From positions 3,348,001-3,412,000 of the forward strand of contig NZ_JABMEG010000001.1 of assembly GCF_013179735.1 (NCBI RefSeq): a stretch of 64,000 bases of DNA. Reading direction: 5' to 3'. Source of the stretch: Permianibacter fluminis (GTDB lineage Bacteria > Pseudomonadota > Gammaproteobacteria > Enterobacterales > Permianibacteraceae). This document shows, one piece after another, positions 1-8,876 of the stretch (position 1 is the stretch's first letter; the number at the start of each line of letters is the position of its first letter). The position numbers and the translations under genes were made by a program. The notes below the pieces were generated by a model, which was given only the letters and a program-made list of their open reading frames with translations, had not been told where the DNA came from and made no database searches.

Positions 1-349
1 ACGCCAGCGGCCGTCGCAGCGCCGCCGGATCACGCTTGTGAATCAGCACATGGCGCATATACCAGGCACCGGTCAACACCGTGATACCGAGGTAGCCGAG
101 AAAAACCAGCAGGCCAAACTTCGGCGTCGCCCACAGCGGCTGGTCCTGCATTGCCGCCACGCCAAGATGCAGACTGACGCTGGTCAGTGCCGTCACCCCG
201 ATGATGTTGACGCACCACAAAAAGCCCTGACCAAAGCGCTTGTGTACCGGTGAGCCTTTGCGACTGAAAATCGGCACCCAAAACAGCACCAGTCCGATGG
301 CACCGGCCAGAATATGCAGCCAGCGCAAGCCGGTAAGCACGTTTTCCAT
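1..349 (-). CDS. Membrane protein, DUF2306-like, partial (C-terminus off window)
   Basis: This reading frame starts with ATG at 349-347 and stays open to the left edge, so only its first 116 residues are visible. It begins MENVLTGLRWLHILAGAIGL and alternates hydrophobic stretches with short charged loops, giving about three membrane spans at residues 7-25, 45-65 and 79-97. An AGGA sequence lies about 12 bases upstream of the start. The pattern resembles small DUF2306-type inner-membrane proteins, but I name the family only tentatively. Two overlapping frames on the same strand have arginine- and cysteine-rich nonsense composition and were discarded in favour of this one. Function unknown. Confidence 0.6.
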   Translation of the reverse strand, partial: MENVLTGLRWLHILAGAIGLVLFWVPIFSRKGSPVHKRFGQGFLWCVNIIGVTALTSVSLHLGVAAMQDQPLWATPKFGLLVFLGYLGITVLTGAWYMRHVLIHKRDPAALRRPLA

Positions 350-519
350 GATGGCATTCCTGCAATGACAGCGGCCCAGCGCCGCGATGGCATCAGATTG
401 CCCCCCTCACGCTGCCGGCAACAGTGCCGGAAGTCATGGTGACCGTTAGCGATGCCCCATCCCGGTGACAGCGGCAGTCGGCAGACCGTACAAACGGATA
501 CCCAAACCAACCTTGCCGA

Positions 520-549
520 CTGTCATATCCGCTGTCACAGAGTTGTCAT
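520..549 (+). promoter_or_regulatory. Pho box (PhoB binding site)
   Basis: Bases 532-549 read as two 7-base repeats, CTGTCAC and TTGTCAT, separated by four bases, which is the 11-base periodicity of the classical PhoB box. A further CTGTCAT lies at 520-526. The site is about 120 bases upstream of a PstS-like gene, so phosphate-starvation control is the natural reading. The rest of the 318-base gap between the flanking genes holds nothing else I can identify. Confidence 0.65.
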
Positions 550-667
550 GACCACGCTCTACCCTGCGCTGGCTTTCCAAAACCTCCGTCAGCGGCAAAC
601 CATTAAAAAAACCGCGACCGAGCGCAAACAACAACCCATCTGTCACTTACTTAACGCGCGGAACATC

Positions 668-2011
668 ATGAAAAAACTGCTGCTGGTTTGCCTTATTGCC
701 CTGACTGCCGGCATTGCCGGTGCAGCGCTATGGCTACGCACGGATGCGGCAGAACAACGCGCCAGCAAGGACGCACCGCCGGCCATTGCCCTGCGCATCC
801 ATGGCTCGAATACCGTTGGTGAAAAGCTGATGCCGGCACTGGTCACGGCCTTTCTGGAGCAACGCGGCTATGCCGTTGTCCGCACCCAGATCGGCGCTGA
901 ACCGGTCGAAAAGACCGTGCTCGCGCGCTCGCATCCGAGCCGGCCGGCACTGGCGGTGGAGATTCATGCCCACGGTTCCAGCACGGCGTTTCAGGATCTG
1001 GAAAAAGGCCTGACCGATCTCGGCATGGCTTCGCGCAAAATCAAAACCGAAGAGCTGGACAAACTGAAAGATCGCTACGGCGATCTGTCTGACGCCAAAC
1101 AGGAACATGTGATCGCACTGGATGCGCTGGCCATCATCGTGCATCCGGACAACCCGCTCGAACAGCTGACCGTCGAGCAGATTGCCGGCATTTTTGCCGG
1201 CGAAATCAGCGACTGGTCGCAGCTGGGCCTGCCAGCGGGCGCCATTGCCCTGTATGCCCGTGATGACAAATCCGGCACCTGGGATACCTTCGAAAATCTG
1301 GTGCTGAAAAAATTCGACAAGAAACTGCTCGGCAGCGCCCGCCGCTTTGAATCGAGCGATCAGCTGACCGAATCAGTACGCAAGGATCGCAATGGCATCG
1401 GTTTTGTCGGCGTCGCTTATGCCAACCGCGCCAAGCTGCTCGGCGTTTCTGCCGATGGCAAAAAAGCGTTCACCAAACCGGGCAAGCACAGCATCGGCAC
1501 CGAGGATTACGCGCTGTCGCGCCGGCTGTTTGTCTATGAGCCGGCCGGCCTCAACAATGAACTGGCGCGCGATTTTCTGGCCTTTGCGGTGTCCGATGCC
1601 GGCCAGAAACTGGTCGAAGCCAGCGGCCTGATTTCCTACTACCCCACGCGCGACAAGCCGCGCATTGCGCTGCAACCGTATCCGGCGCGTTATCAAAGCC
1701 TGGGCACACTCGGTGAACGACTCAGCGTCAACTTCCGGGTCGAGGACAATGCCCTGCTGCAAGACAGCAAGCTCAATCGCGATCTGGGCCGCGTCGCCAA
1801 TTTCTTCCGCGATCATCCGGACAAGCATCTGGTGCTGGCCGAACTGAGCCCGCCGACGACCGGCAAAAACCGCGGCAGCAACGAAGCACTCAGCCAACTG
1901 GAGCGGCTGCTGGCCGCCAGCGATCTGACCCCGTTCGACCGGGTGAAGGTCGAACATGGGCCGGACAACTTTGCCGCGACCGCCAGCCAGATTGAGATTT
2001 GGGCTTTGTAG
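668..2011 (+). CDS. PstS-like phosphate-binding protein with C-terminal OmpA-like domain
   Basis: The protein has 447 residues when started at the ATG at 668 (MKKLLL), which opens a clear signal peptide or membrane anchor (residues 3-23); the longer upstream extension lacks coding character. Residues 40-330 form a type 2 periplasmic binding fold of the PstS family, with GSNT at 46-49, HGSST at 102-106 and the anion-binding DDKSGTWDTF at 199-208. The last 105 residues resemble an OmpA-like peptidoglycan-associated domain, a known fusion in proteobacterial phosphate-binding proteins. It probably captures phosphate in the periplasm, possibly tethered to the wall. No pstCAB genes are adjacent. 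The upstream Pho box supports the assignment. Confidence 0.75.
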   Translation: MKKLLLVCLIALTAGIAGAALWLRTDAAEQRASKDAPPAIALRIHGSNTVGEKLMPALVTAFLEQRGYAVVRTQIGAEPVEKTVLARSHPSRPALAVEIHAHGSSTAFQDLEKGLTDLGMASRKIKTEELDKLKDRYGDLSDAKQEHVIALDALAIIVHPDNPLEQLTVEQIAGIFAGEISDWSQLGLPAGAIALYARDDKSGTWDTFENLVLKKFDKKLLGSARRFESSDQLTESVRKDRNGIGFVGVAYANRAKLLGVSADGKKAFTKPGKHSIGTEDYALSRRLFVYEPAGLNNELARDFLAFAVSDAGQKLVEASGLISYYPTRDKPRIALQPYPARYQSLGTLGERLSVNFRVEDNALLQDSKLNRDLGRVANFFRDHPDKHLVLAELSPPTTGKNRGSNEALSQLERLLAASDLTPFDRVKVEHGPDNFAATASQIEIWAL

Positions 2012-2263
2012 AGCTGACAAACAGAGGGTCGGTGAATAGCAATCCGGTGAACAGGAATCCGGCGCACATCGCTCGGCAGCCCCAAGCCAAGGCAGGTCAA
2101 GCACCTGCCTTGGCTGCTTCTGAATGTTCAGGGCGGCCAGCCAATCCTCGACAGTCAGCCCCCTGACAATCAGTCCATGACAGCCAGCCTCTGACAATCA
2201 ATCCATGAAGCCCTCCGCCAAGCCCCGTCACTGCTGGGAAACCAGCAAACCCTTCGCAAATCT

Positions 2264-2285
2264 AAATGCGAGTTGTTATCATTAG
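2264..2285 (+). promoter_or_regulatory. Fur-box-like site before tonB
   Basis: The stretch contains TTGTTATCATTAG, matching the right half of the 19-base Fur consensus well and the left half poorly. It lies about 30 bases before the tonB start, where a repressor would block the promoter. The 2012-2263 gap to the left holds no gene I can support. Confidence 0.5.
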
Positions 2286-2314
2286 CGTAATTACCCGCCC
2301 ACACCGACCGTGCT

Positions 2315-3019
2315 GTGACCTTACGCCTGCCACGCCCGCGCTTCTCGACCCGTAGCTACTGCCTGCTGGCCGTCAGCCTGCTGCATGGCGCCCTGTTGTT
2401 CGCGGTGTTGCGGGCCGGTGGTGCCGACTTGCCGGCCCCTGCGACCCCATCACCTGCCGTCACCATTGCGCTGATCCCGCCCTCAGCCCCAGCAGTCAGC
2501 GTGCCGGCGGCAGAACCGGCATCGCAGCCGATCCCGCCATCACCTCAACCTGAACCCAGACCCGAACCCGCTAGCAAACCGCTTGCCGCCACCCGGCCCG
2601 AGCCTGCAGCGGCTCCCCAAGTGGTTCCCGCGACACCGGCTACCACTACACAAGCCACACCCAGCCCAAGCAGCGAGCCGCACGTGGCCAGCGAAAGCGT
2701 GAACCGCGAATCCGACAGCAATCAAAACGCGGTCAGCAGCGAACCGATTTTTGATGCCGACTATCTGCGCAATCCGGCACCGGTCTATCCCAAGCTGTCA
2801 CGCCAACGCAAAGAAGAAGGTGTTGTGCTGCTGCGCGTGCACGTGCTGGCGAATGGCGAAGCCGATCAACTGGAAGTGCTGCAATCAAGCGGCTTCGAGC
2901 GGCTGGATGAAGCCGCCCTGCGCGCGGTCCGGCGCTGGCAATTTGTGCCGGCCAAACGCGGCGACGAAACCGTTGCGGCCTGGGTGCGCGTGCCGGTGCG
3001 TTTCAATGTGAATAGCTGA
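2315..3019 (+). CDS. tonB: Energy-transducing protein TonB
   Basis: The protein has 234 residues from a GTG start. A short basic N-terminus is followed by one membrane anchor (about residues 15-33). A long proline-rich periplasmic spacer with many P-E and P-A pairs runs to about residue 125. The TonB C-terminal domain follows (about 145-234), with the YPKLSRQRKEEG segment and the terminal strand WVRVPVRFNV. It transmits proton-motive force from ExbB/ExbD to TonB-dependent outer-membrane receptors such as the one encoded just downstream. The order tonB-exbB-exbD and the Fur-like site indicate an iron-regulated operon. No good Shine-Dalgarno precedes the GTG, so the exact start is the main doubt. 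Confidence 0.9.
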   Translation: MTLRLPRPRFSTRSYCLLAVSLLHGALLFAVLRAGGADLPAPATPSPAVTIALIPPSAPAVSVPAAEPASQPIPPSPQPEPRPEPASKPLAATRPEPAAAPQVVPATPATTTQATPSPSSEPHVASESVNRESDSNQNAVSSEPIFDADYLRNPAPVYPKLSRQRKEEGVVLLRVHVLANGEADQLEVLQSSGFERLDEAALRAVRRWQFVPAKRGDETVAAWVRVPVRFNVNS

Positions 3020-3083
3020 GCGTGCCGGTGCCTGCCGGCGCAGTGTCCAAGCGGAATGATCTAGCCAAAGTCGAGAACCTCTG

Positions 3084-3815
3084 ATGAACAATCCCTACGG
3101 CGTTGCCGAGATGTTGCAGAAAGGTGATGCGGTCACCTTGTCGATTGCCATTTGCCTGTTGCTGATGTCCGTGATCAGCTGGACAGTGATGGCGATCAAG
3201 ACCGTGCAATTGATGCGCGTGCGCCGACTTGCGCGCAACGTCAGCAGCGAATTCTGGCATGCCCACAACTTTGAAGACGCGCTGAAAACCATCGGAACAC
3301 CGGGCCAAAGCCCCTTTCGCACGCTGGCCGACGAAGCCCGCAATGCAGTCGCCCACCACGCCCAGCACAGCAGCGATTTGCACGCGCAACTGAACGTCAG
3401 CGATTGGTTGTCGAGCTGTTTGCGCCGCGCCATTGAAGATGCCACCGCGAAACTGCAAGCCGGCTTGGCCGTGCTGGCGACAATCGGCTCGACCGCGCCG
3501 TTTGTTGGCTTGTTCGGCACCGTCTGGGGCATTTACAACGCGCTGATCGCCATCGGCGTCAGCGGCCAGGCCAGCATCGACAAAGTCGCCGGTCCGGTTG
3601 GCGAAGCGCTGATCATGACCGCGTTCGGTTTGTTCGTCGCGATCCCGGCGGTCATGGGTTACAACGCACTGACCCGCGGCAACAAAGCGCTGGTGATGCG
3701 CTTCTCGTCGTTCGCGCATGATCTGCACGCGTATTTCATTACCGGTGCCCGCGTTTCCGGTGTGCAACTGATCCCCGAAGCCAATCCGTCGCTGCGCGCG
3801 GTGGGAGATCGCTGA
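3084..3815 (+). CDS. exbB: Biopolymer transport protein ExbB
   Basis: The protein has 243 residues and the MotA/TolQ/ExbB topology: one membrane span near residues 17-36, a long cytoplasmic segment, then two spans around 125-150 and 172-195. The signature APFVGLFGTVWGIYNA, with its conserved glycines, lies in the second span. ExbB pentamers house ExbD and form the proton-driven motor that powers TonB. It follows tonB by 64 bases and overlaps exbD by one base (TGATG), so the two are translationally coupled. Length and motif are typical of the family. Confidence 0.93.
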   Translation: MNNPYGVAEMLQKGDAVTLSIAICLLLMSVISWTVMAIKTVQLMRVRRLARNVSSEFWHAHNFEDALKTIGTPGQSPFRTLADEARNAVAHHAQHSSDLHAQLNVSDWLSSCLRRAIEDATAKLQAGLAVLATIGSTAPFVGLFGTVWGIYNALIAIGVSGQASIDKVAGPVGEALIMTAFGLFVAIPAVMGYNALTRGNKALVMRFSSFAHDLHAYFITGARVSGVQLIPEANPSLRAVGDR

Positions 3816-4231
3816 TGGCGTTTTCAAGCGGAGACGGTTTCGACACCAGCGACGAGGTCATGGGCGAAATCAACATGACGCCGCTGGTCGACGTGATGCT
3901 GGTGCTGCTGATCATTTTCATTCTGGCGCTGCCAGTACTGACCAACACCTTGCCCATCCACTTGCCGGATGCCAGTGCCGCGCCGAGCGAACCGCTGCCG
4001 GAATTGGTGCAACTCGGTGTGGCTGCCGACGGCCAGCTGTACTGGCAGAACGAACGCATTGCCGAAGCCGACCTGCCTAGCCGCCTGCAGCAGCTGAGCC
4101 AGCAACAACCGCAACCGCCGGTGCAGATTCAGGCCGACCGGGCCGTCGCCTTCGAGCACGTCGCCCGGGTGCTGGCCGCCGCCCAGAAAGCCGGGGTCAA
4201 ACAGCTCGGCGTGCTGACCGAGCCCAAGTAA
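3815..4231 (+). CDS. exbD: Biopolymer transport protein ExbD
   Basis: The protein has 138 residues with one N-terminal membrane segment (about residues 23-43) and a periplasmic ExbD/TolR domain. The segment begins with MTPLVDVMLVLLIIF, and Asp26 corresponds to the essential proton-carrying aspartate of ExbD (Asp25 in E. coli). The C-terminal part ends with QAAQKAGVKQLGVLTEP-like text typical of the family. It shares one base with the exbB stop codon and is followed by a strong terminator, so it is the last gene of the tonB operon. Confidence 0.93.
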   Translation: MAFSSGDGFDTSDEVMGEINMTPLVDVMLVLLIIFILALPVLTNTLPIHLPDASAAPSEPLPELVQLGVAADGQLYWQNERIAEADLPSRLQQLSQQQPQPPVQIQADRAVAFEHVARVLAAAQKAGVKQLGVLTEPK

Positions 4232-4244
4232 GTCGCTGATTTCC

Positions 4245-4280
4245 GGCCGAATCAGGCTTTTTCCTGTTCCGGCCTTTTTT
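4245..4280 (+). terminator. Rho-independent terminator of tonB-exbB-exbD
   Basis: GGCCGAATCAGG and CCTGTTCCGGCC pair at 10 of 12 positions around a six-base loop and are followed by six T residues. It begins 13 bases after the exbD stop. Confidence 0.75.
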
Positions 4281-4296
4281 AGTGGTTGATCTTTTA

Positions 4297-4318
4297 TTGC
4301 GAATCATTATCATTTGCA
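4297..4318 (+). promoter_or_regulatory. Fur box before siderophore receptor
   Basis: ATTGCGAATCATTATCATTT matches the core of the Fur consensus, with AATCATTATC nearly intact. It lies about 110 bases upstream of the receptor start, so the receptor and the piuC-type gene behind it are expected to be induced by iron limitation. Confidence 0.7.
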
Positions 4319-4424
4319 CTCTCATCGTTCTGGTACAGACTGCTGGTACCGGCTGCCAATGCAGACCGCTGGCCCAGAACGCAGACAAAACACCGACGCA
4401 AAACGCGTCTTTGGGGACCCTGTG

Positions 4425-6629
4425 ATGACCGCCGCGCAAACACTGATGACGATCAAAAAGACCAAGACCTTCCAAAAGACTCCGCTCGCTGCCGCGATTG
4501 CCCTGTGCAGCGCCCTGCCCGCCTATGCCGCAGAACCTGCCACCAGCCAGCCAGCCGATAGCCAAGCGATCGTCAAAGAACAAGAAACCGTACTGAAAGA
4601 AGTCAAAGTTGAAGCCCAGGCGGAACAGGACGGCTACAAAGCCAATCAGGCGAGCTCGCCGAAACTGACCCAGCCGCTGGTCGACACCGCCAAGACCGTG
4701 CGCGTAGTCACCGATGAAGTGATGCGTGAGCAAGGCGTCACCAGCCTGCGCGATGCGCTGCGCAATATTTCCGGCATCAGCATGGCCGCCGGCGAAGGTG
4801 GTGTACCGCCCGGCGACAACCTGACCCTGCGCGGCTTCTCGGCACGGACCGATTTGTTCATCGACGGCGCCCGTGATGTCGCCGGTTACACCCGCGATCC
4901 GTTCAATCTGGAATCGGTTGAAGTGGTGGAAGGTCCGGGCTCGGCATTCTCAGGCCGCGGCTCGACCGGCGGCTCGATCAATCAGGTCAGCAAAGCGCCG
5001 AAGCTCGACGATTTCAGCAACGCCGAATTGAGCATCGGCACCGACGCGTTGCACCGCGAAACGCTTGACGTCAACAAACCGCTGGAAAGCCTCAGCGACA
5101 GCGCCGCACTGCGCGTCAACCTGATGAATCACTCAGCCGATGCCCCGGGCCGCGATGAGGTGTACAGCAAGCGCTGGGCCATTGCCCCGAGTCTGGCGCT
5201 GGGGCTGGAAACCGACACCCGCGTCGTGCTGAGCCATTTGCATCAGGAACAGGACGGGTTGCCGGATTACGGTGTGCCTTACACCGCCAACGTGATTGTG
5301 CCGACTGGTGGTGAACCCTTGCCGGTTGATACCGAAACGTTTTACGGTTTGGTCGATCGCGATTACGAAGACATTGATGCCGATGTCACCACGGCCAAAG
5401 TGGAACACGATTTCAGCAAGACCGTCAGCCTGCGTAACCAACTCCGCTACGGCAACGTCACCCGCGATTCCATCGTGACGCCGCCACGCATGCTGAATGC
5501 CACGACCGTCAACCGCCAAGGCCGTGCCCGTGACACCGAAGACGAAATCCTGCTGAACCAGACCGATCTGAGTCTGAAGTTTGGCGAGGGTGCCATCAAA
5601 CATACGGTCTTGGTTGGACTGGAACTGGCGCGGGAAAAATTTCACAACAATACCCGCAACCTGACCAATGGTCCGGCGACGCCAATCAACAACCCCAATC
5701 CGCACGATGCCTACACCGGCACGATTACGCCAACCGGTTTTGCCGAAGCAAAGGCCGACACGGTCGCGCTATATGTGTTCGACACCATCGAGTTCGGCAG
5801 CAACTGGCAAGCCAATCTCGGCCTGCGGCACGATGACTTCCAAACCGACTTTTACAGCAAAACGCTAAATCTCACGACCAACAACATCGACATCGTCGAT
5901 TTAAACAACGCTGACAGCACCATCAACTGGAATGCCGGCCTCACCTACAAACCGGCAGAAAATAGCAGCATCTATTTCGCCTACGGCAGCTCGGTCAACC
6001 CGTCCGCCGAAGGCTTGACCCTCAGTGACAGCACGGCCACGCTGGATCCGGAAGAAAGCGACAGCTATGAGCTCGGCACCAAATGGGATTTGCTGAACCA
6101 GCAATTGCTGGTCACCGCGGCGATCTTCCGCACCGACAAAACCAACGCCCGCACAACCGATGGCAGCACCGGTGCCGCCACCGTGCTGGAAGGTGAGCAA
6201 CGCGTGGATGGCTATACCCTCAGCGCCACCGGCATCATCAACGAGAATTGGCAAGTCATCGGCAGCTACACACATCTCGACAGCGAAATCGTCGAGTCCT
6301 TGAATGTGCTGGAGCAAGGCAATGAACTCGCCAACGTCGCACCGGAAAGCTGGACCTTGTGGACCACCTATCAACTGCTGCCTTCGCTGCAAGTGGGTCT
6401 CGGCGCGCAGCACACTGATCGCCGCTTCAACAACACGCAGAACCTGAACGAAGTACCGGGCTACACCTTGTATGACGCCATGGCCAGCTATCAAGTGACC
6501 GACAGCTTCGCCCTGCGGCTGAATGTCTACAACCTGACCGACGAAGATCATTACGCAACGGTGGGTGGTGGCCACGTCGTCCCCGGCGCCGCCCGTTATG
6601 CCATGCTGACCGGTAGTTTCAGCTTCTAA
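4425..6629 (+). CDS. fiu: TonB-dependent catecholate siderophore receptor (Fiu/PiuA type)
   Basis: I chose the ATG at 4425, giving 734 residues with a signal peptide ending near residue 35 (ALPAYA). A plug domain (about 65-190) contains TLRGFSARTDLFIDG, DPFNLESVEVVEGP and GRGSTGGSINQVSK, the pattern of the Fiu/PiuA receptor branch. The rest is a 22-strand beta-barrel ending in phenylalanine (GSFSF), the usual outer-membrane insertion signal. It imports ferric catecholates or related monomers with energy from TonB. The following PiuC/YbiX-type dioxygenase gene repeats the fiu-ybiX and piuA-piuC pairing, which supports the subfamily. The symbol is by analogy and the substrate is unproven. Confidence 0.85.
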   Translation: MTAAQTLMTIKKTKTFQKTPLAAAIALCSALPAYAAEPATSQPADSQAIVKEQETVLKEVKVEAQAEQDGYKANQASSPKLTQPLVDTAKTVRVVTDEVMREQGVTSLRDALRNISGISMAAGEGGVPPGDNLTLRGFSARTDLFIDGARDVAGYTRDPFNLESVEVVEGPGSAFSGRGSTGGSINQVSKAPKLDDFSNAELSIGTDALHRETLDVNKPLESLSDSAALRVNLMNHSADAPGRDEVYSKRWAIAPSLALGLETDTRVVLSHLHQEQDGLPDYGVPYTANVIVPTGGEPLPVDTETFYGLVDRDYEDIDADVTTAKVEHDFSKTVSLRNQLRYGNVTRDSIVTPPRMLNATTVNRQGRARDTEDEILLNQTDLSLKFGEGAIKHTVLVGLELAREKFHNNTRNLTNGPATPINNPNPHDAYTGTITPTGFAEAKADTVALYVFDTIEFGSNWQANLGLRHDDFQTDFYSKTLNLTTNNIDIVDLNNADSTINWNAGLTYKPAENSSIYFAYGSSVNPSAEGLTLSDSTATLDPEESDSYELGTKWDLLNQQLLVTAAIFRTDKTNARTTDGSTGAATVLEGEQRVDGYTLSATGIINENWQVIGSYTHLDSEIVESLNVLEQGNELANVAPESWTLWTTYQLLPSLQVGLGAQHTDRRFNNTQNLNEVPGYTLYDAMASYQVTDSFALRLNVYNLTDEDHYATVGGGHVVPGAARYAMLTGSFSF

Positions 6630-6656
6630 CAATATTTCTGAAATGCATGCTAGGAG

Positions 6657-6707
6657 CCTCTCTCCCCTCGCGGGAGAGGGGTTGGGGAGAGGGGTTGGGG
6701 AGAGGGG
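6657..6707. repeat. REP-like repeat, CCTCTCCC/GGGAGAGG family
   Basis: A short palindrome (CTCTCCCCTCGCGGGAGAG) is followed by two tandem copies of GGTTGGGGAGAGG. The same unit recurs at 30394-30430 and, in variant form, at 30136-30173, so it is a dispersed intergenic element. Confidence 0.7.
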
Positions 6708-6794
6708 ATTCGGGGCAAAAGGGAAATACGAGCACGAGCACAAGCTCAACCCCAATTCCCCTCTTCCCCCATCCACGCGCAGGAGACCAACATC

Positions 6795-7475
6795 ATGTTG
6801 TTGCAGATACCCGCCGTACTGACGGCCGAACAAGTCAGCGAAGCACGGCAACTGCTCGACCAGGCCGAATGGGTCGATGGCAAAATCACCGCCGGCTATC
6901 AATCGGCAAAAGCCAAAGACAACCTGCAACTGCCGGAAGAACATCCGGTCAGCAAACAACTCGGCGAAACCATTCTGAAAGCGCTAAGCCGCAATGCCCT
7001 GTTCATGTCAGCCGCATTGCCGTTAAAGGTTTTCCCGCCGCTGTTCAATTGCTATCGCGGTGGCCAATCATTTGGCTCGCATGTCGACAATGCCATCCGC
7101 GATCACCGCGCCAGCGGCCAGCGCGTCCGCACCGATCTGTCCTGCACCCTGTTCCTCAGCAGCCCCGAGGAATACGACGGCGGCGACTTGCTGATTGAAG
7201 ACAGCTACGGCGCCCACAAAGTCAAACTGCCGGCCGGCCACATGGTGCTCTACCCGTCCACCAGCCTGCACAAAGTCACCCCGGTCACCCGCGGCGCCCG
7301 CATCGCCTCTTTCTTCTGGCTGCAATCGCTTGTCCGCGACGACGGCCAACGCACGCTGCTGTTCGATCTGGACACCAGCATTCAACGCCTGAACCAGGAC
7401 ACGCCCGATCATCCGTCGCTGGTCCAGCTGACAGGCGTCTACCACAACCTGCTACGGCGCTGGGCGGATACCTGA
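6795..7475 (+). CDS. piuC: Fe(II)/2-oxoglutarate-dependent PKHD-type hydroxylase PiuC/YbiX
   Basis: The protein has 226 residues, the usual length of the family. The jelly-roll core shows the iron ligands His96-x-Asp98 (GSHVDNAI) and His159 (TSLHKVTPV), with Arg169 in TRGAR suited to bind 2-oxoglutarate. PiuC and YbiX are conserved partners of siderophore receptors under Fur control; the substrate of the hydroxylation is not firmly known. It lies 165 bases behind the receptor gene with a REP-like repeat between them, and AGGAGA precedes the ATG at good distance. Co-transcription with the receptor is likely. Confidence 0.9.
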   Translation: MLLQIPAVLTAEQVSEARQLLDQAEWVDGKITAGYQSAKAKDNLQLPEEHPVSKQLGETILKALSRNALFMSAALPLKVFPPLFNCYRGGQSFGSHVDNAIRDHRASGQRVRTDLSCTLFLSSPEEYDGGDLLIEDSYGAHKVKLPAGHMVLYPSTSLHKVTPVTRGARIASFFWLQSLVRDDGQRTLLFDLDTSIQRLNQDTPDHPSLVQLTGVYHNLLRRWADT

Positions 7476-7605
7476 CGTACCAGCACGGTATCGGGCGAAA
7501 AATTGCAGGTAAAGTGGGCCAAATCAACCGCCAGCATCGAGCCAGTCCCGACTAGGATTTGCTCGACGCAAGTCAAAGTCAGAAGCGAAACTCGGCTAGC
7601 GTCGC

Positions 7606-7932
7606 ATGGCAACCGTTTCGCTGCCAACCCAGCCCACCCACCACAAACCCCAAGTCAACGGGAATATACCGTTTAAACCAAATTATCCTGCGAAGCTGCC
7701 TATTGGCAGCTGGCTAATGGGAGTGCTCAGCATACGACACAGAAATTTCTATATATATGAGTTAGAACGAATTAATCAGGCAACACCCGCCAGAATATTT
7801 TTACCAAGCAACTCTGTCTCCACGCAAAACAGTCCTTGTTTCAAACAAATGATGAAATCGTCTAAGCAGCTTGCTCAAAGCCTTGATCTGAATAGCGAAT
7901 TCCGGCAAATTTACAGCTACCAGCCCCATTAG
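7606..7932 (+). CDS. Doubtful small ORF in AT-rich stretch
   Basis: An open frame of 108 codons starts within AT-rich DNA that differs clearly from its neighbours. The product is rich in Ser, Asn, Gln and Pro, has no signal peptide, membrane segment or motif I recognise, and lacks a convincing ribosome-binding site. It may be a decayed gene or non-coding DNA. I list it because it fills the gap after piuC and lies directly before a better candidate on the same strand. Confidence 0.25.
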   Translation: MATVSLPTQPTHHKPQVNGNIPFKPNYPAKLPIGSWLMGVLSIRHRNFYIYELERINQATPARIFLPSNSVSTQNSPCFKQMMKSSKQLAQSLDLNSEFRQIYSYQPH

Positions 7933-7965
7933 CGTGCATGCCACCTCTTAATTGATTATGCATCT

Positions 7966-8448
7966 ATGACGACTTACCGCTTCCACGCTTTTGCCAGGCT
8001 CAAGAACACGGAAGAATTTCGTGTCCTTGGCTTAGATCTATCCAAGTCTGAATTAAAGAGCAAGATTTGTAAGCCATACAAGGCCGGCAAAGATATCTAT
8101 ATCTCCTCAACCATCACGCGCATAGCAGATATCCAACAGTTATCGATTGTCCGAAGCCAGCACAATGCCAAAGTAGAACTAGATCGATATGGAGAGGAAC
8201 ACGCTGCACTCATAAAAAAACAGAACGAGGGAAGCGGATTGATAGTACTTGGTGTGTTCCGAGGTAACAACCCACTCGAACTGATGGAGTGCTGTGAAAA
8301 TGTGACAGACACTTTCATTGCAGATGCGCCAGGCTCCGGCACGTTTGTCACAAAGACTTATGCCTTCTTCCACAACCAATGGATTATTGGTATCGGCCTC
8401 CTAATTATTGGAATCTTGATCGGCAAGTTCCTAGACGCTGGAACATAA
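7966..8448 (+). CDS. Unknown protein with C-terminal membrane anchor
   Basis: The product has 160 residues: a soluble alpha/beta-looking N-terminal part (residues 1-130) and one strong hydrophobic helix near the C-terminus (about 137-156, WIIGIGLLIIGILIGKF) with only a short tail after it. I do not recognise the family. The DNA is clearly AT-richer than the surrounding genes, and no good Shine-Dalgarno precedes the ATG. Tail-anchored layout plus atypical composition suggests an acquired accessory gene. Acting as a membrane-targeted sensor or effector is possible but is pure inference. Confidence 0.5.
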   Translation: MTTYRFHAFARLKNTEEFRVLGLDLSKSELKSKICKPYKAGKDIYISSTITRIADIQQLSIVRSQHNAKVELDRYGEEHAALIKKQNEGSGLIVLGVFRGNNPLELMECCENVTDTFIADAPGSGTFVTKTYAFFHNQWIIGIGLLIIGILIGKFLDAGT

Positions 8449-8502
8449 CAACCAAAGCCGAAGCCTCTTCGCAGCTCAGCATAATTTAGGCACTAGACTG
8501 AT

Positions 8503-8679
8503 ATGCCATACCTGCAACTTCGATTGTACGCACCAGTTGTATCTCTCACCGCTGAAGGCGGCGCTTTGCGCCAATGTGCCGTTTCGGACGGATATTTAAT
8601 CGATGAACTTGCTATTGAAAACGGGGCAATAAGCGAGCGCCCCTCCAAAGTCACTGTAATATTTGATGAGCAAGCGTAG
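8503..8679 (+). CDS. Small unknown ORF (58 aa)
   Basis: The frame MPYLQLRLYAPVVSLTAEGG... runs 58 codons from the ATG at 8503 to TAG at 8677-8679. It has a mixed hydrophobic/acidic composition and no membrane span. It lies 54 bases behind the 160-aa unknown on the same strand and ends right at a palindromic repeat cluster. It could be a genuine small protein or the N-terminal remnant of a longer one. No family recognised. Confidence 0.3.
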   Translation: MPYLQLRLYAPVVSLTAEGGALRQCAVSDGYLIDELAIENGAISERPSKVTVIFDEQA

Positions 8680-8822
8680 GTACGAATCCGCGTAGCGGCT
8701 TCGTACGAATGGATTAGCATGCGTCCGAAGCGCTGCGCGATTCGGACCTACAATCCGTTCAAGATAGTGACTGGGTAGCGACTCCGTGCCGCTACGCAAA
8801 GTATGTGTAGATAGGTCCTACC
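8680..8822. repeat. Cluster of palindromic repeats
   Basis: GTACGAA at 8680-8686 and TTCGTAC at 8700-8706 flank an inner CCGC/GCGG pair. A second imperfect palindrome, GTCCGAA...TTCGGAC, follows at about 8724-8747, and a third CTACC/GGTAG-bounded copy extends to about 8822. These look like REP/BIME-type intergenic elements and mark the right border of the AT-rich island. Confidence 0.6.
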
Positions 8823-8876
8823 ATTTGAACCTTGCATTACACTCCGGCCAATACGACTCCGCAGGACAGCCCAACC

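Noticed and set aside
452-667. Longer N-terminus for the PstS-like protein
   Set aside because: The in-frame extension passes through the Pho box and places a signal peptide in the middle of the protein; the ATG at 668 starts a normal signal peptide.
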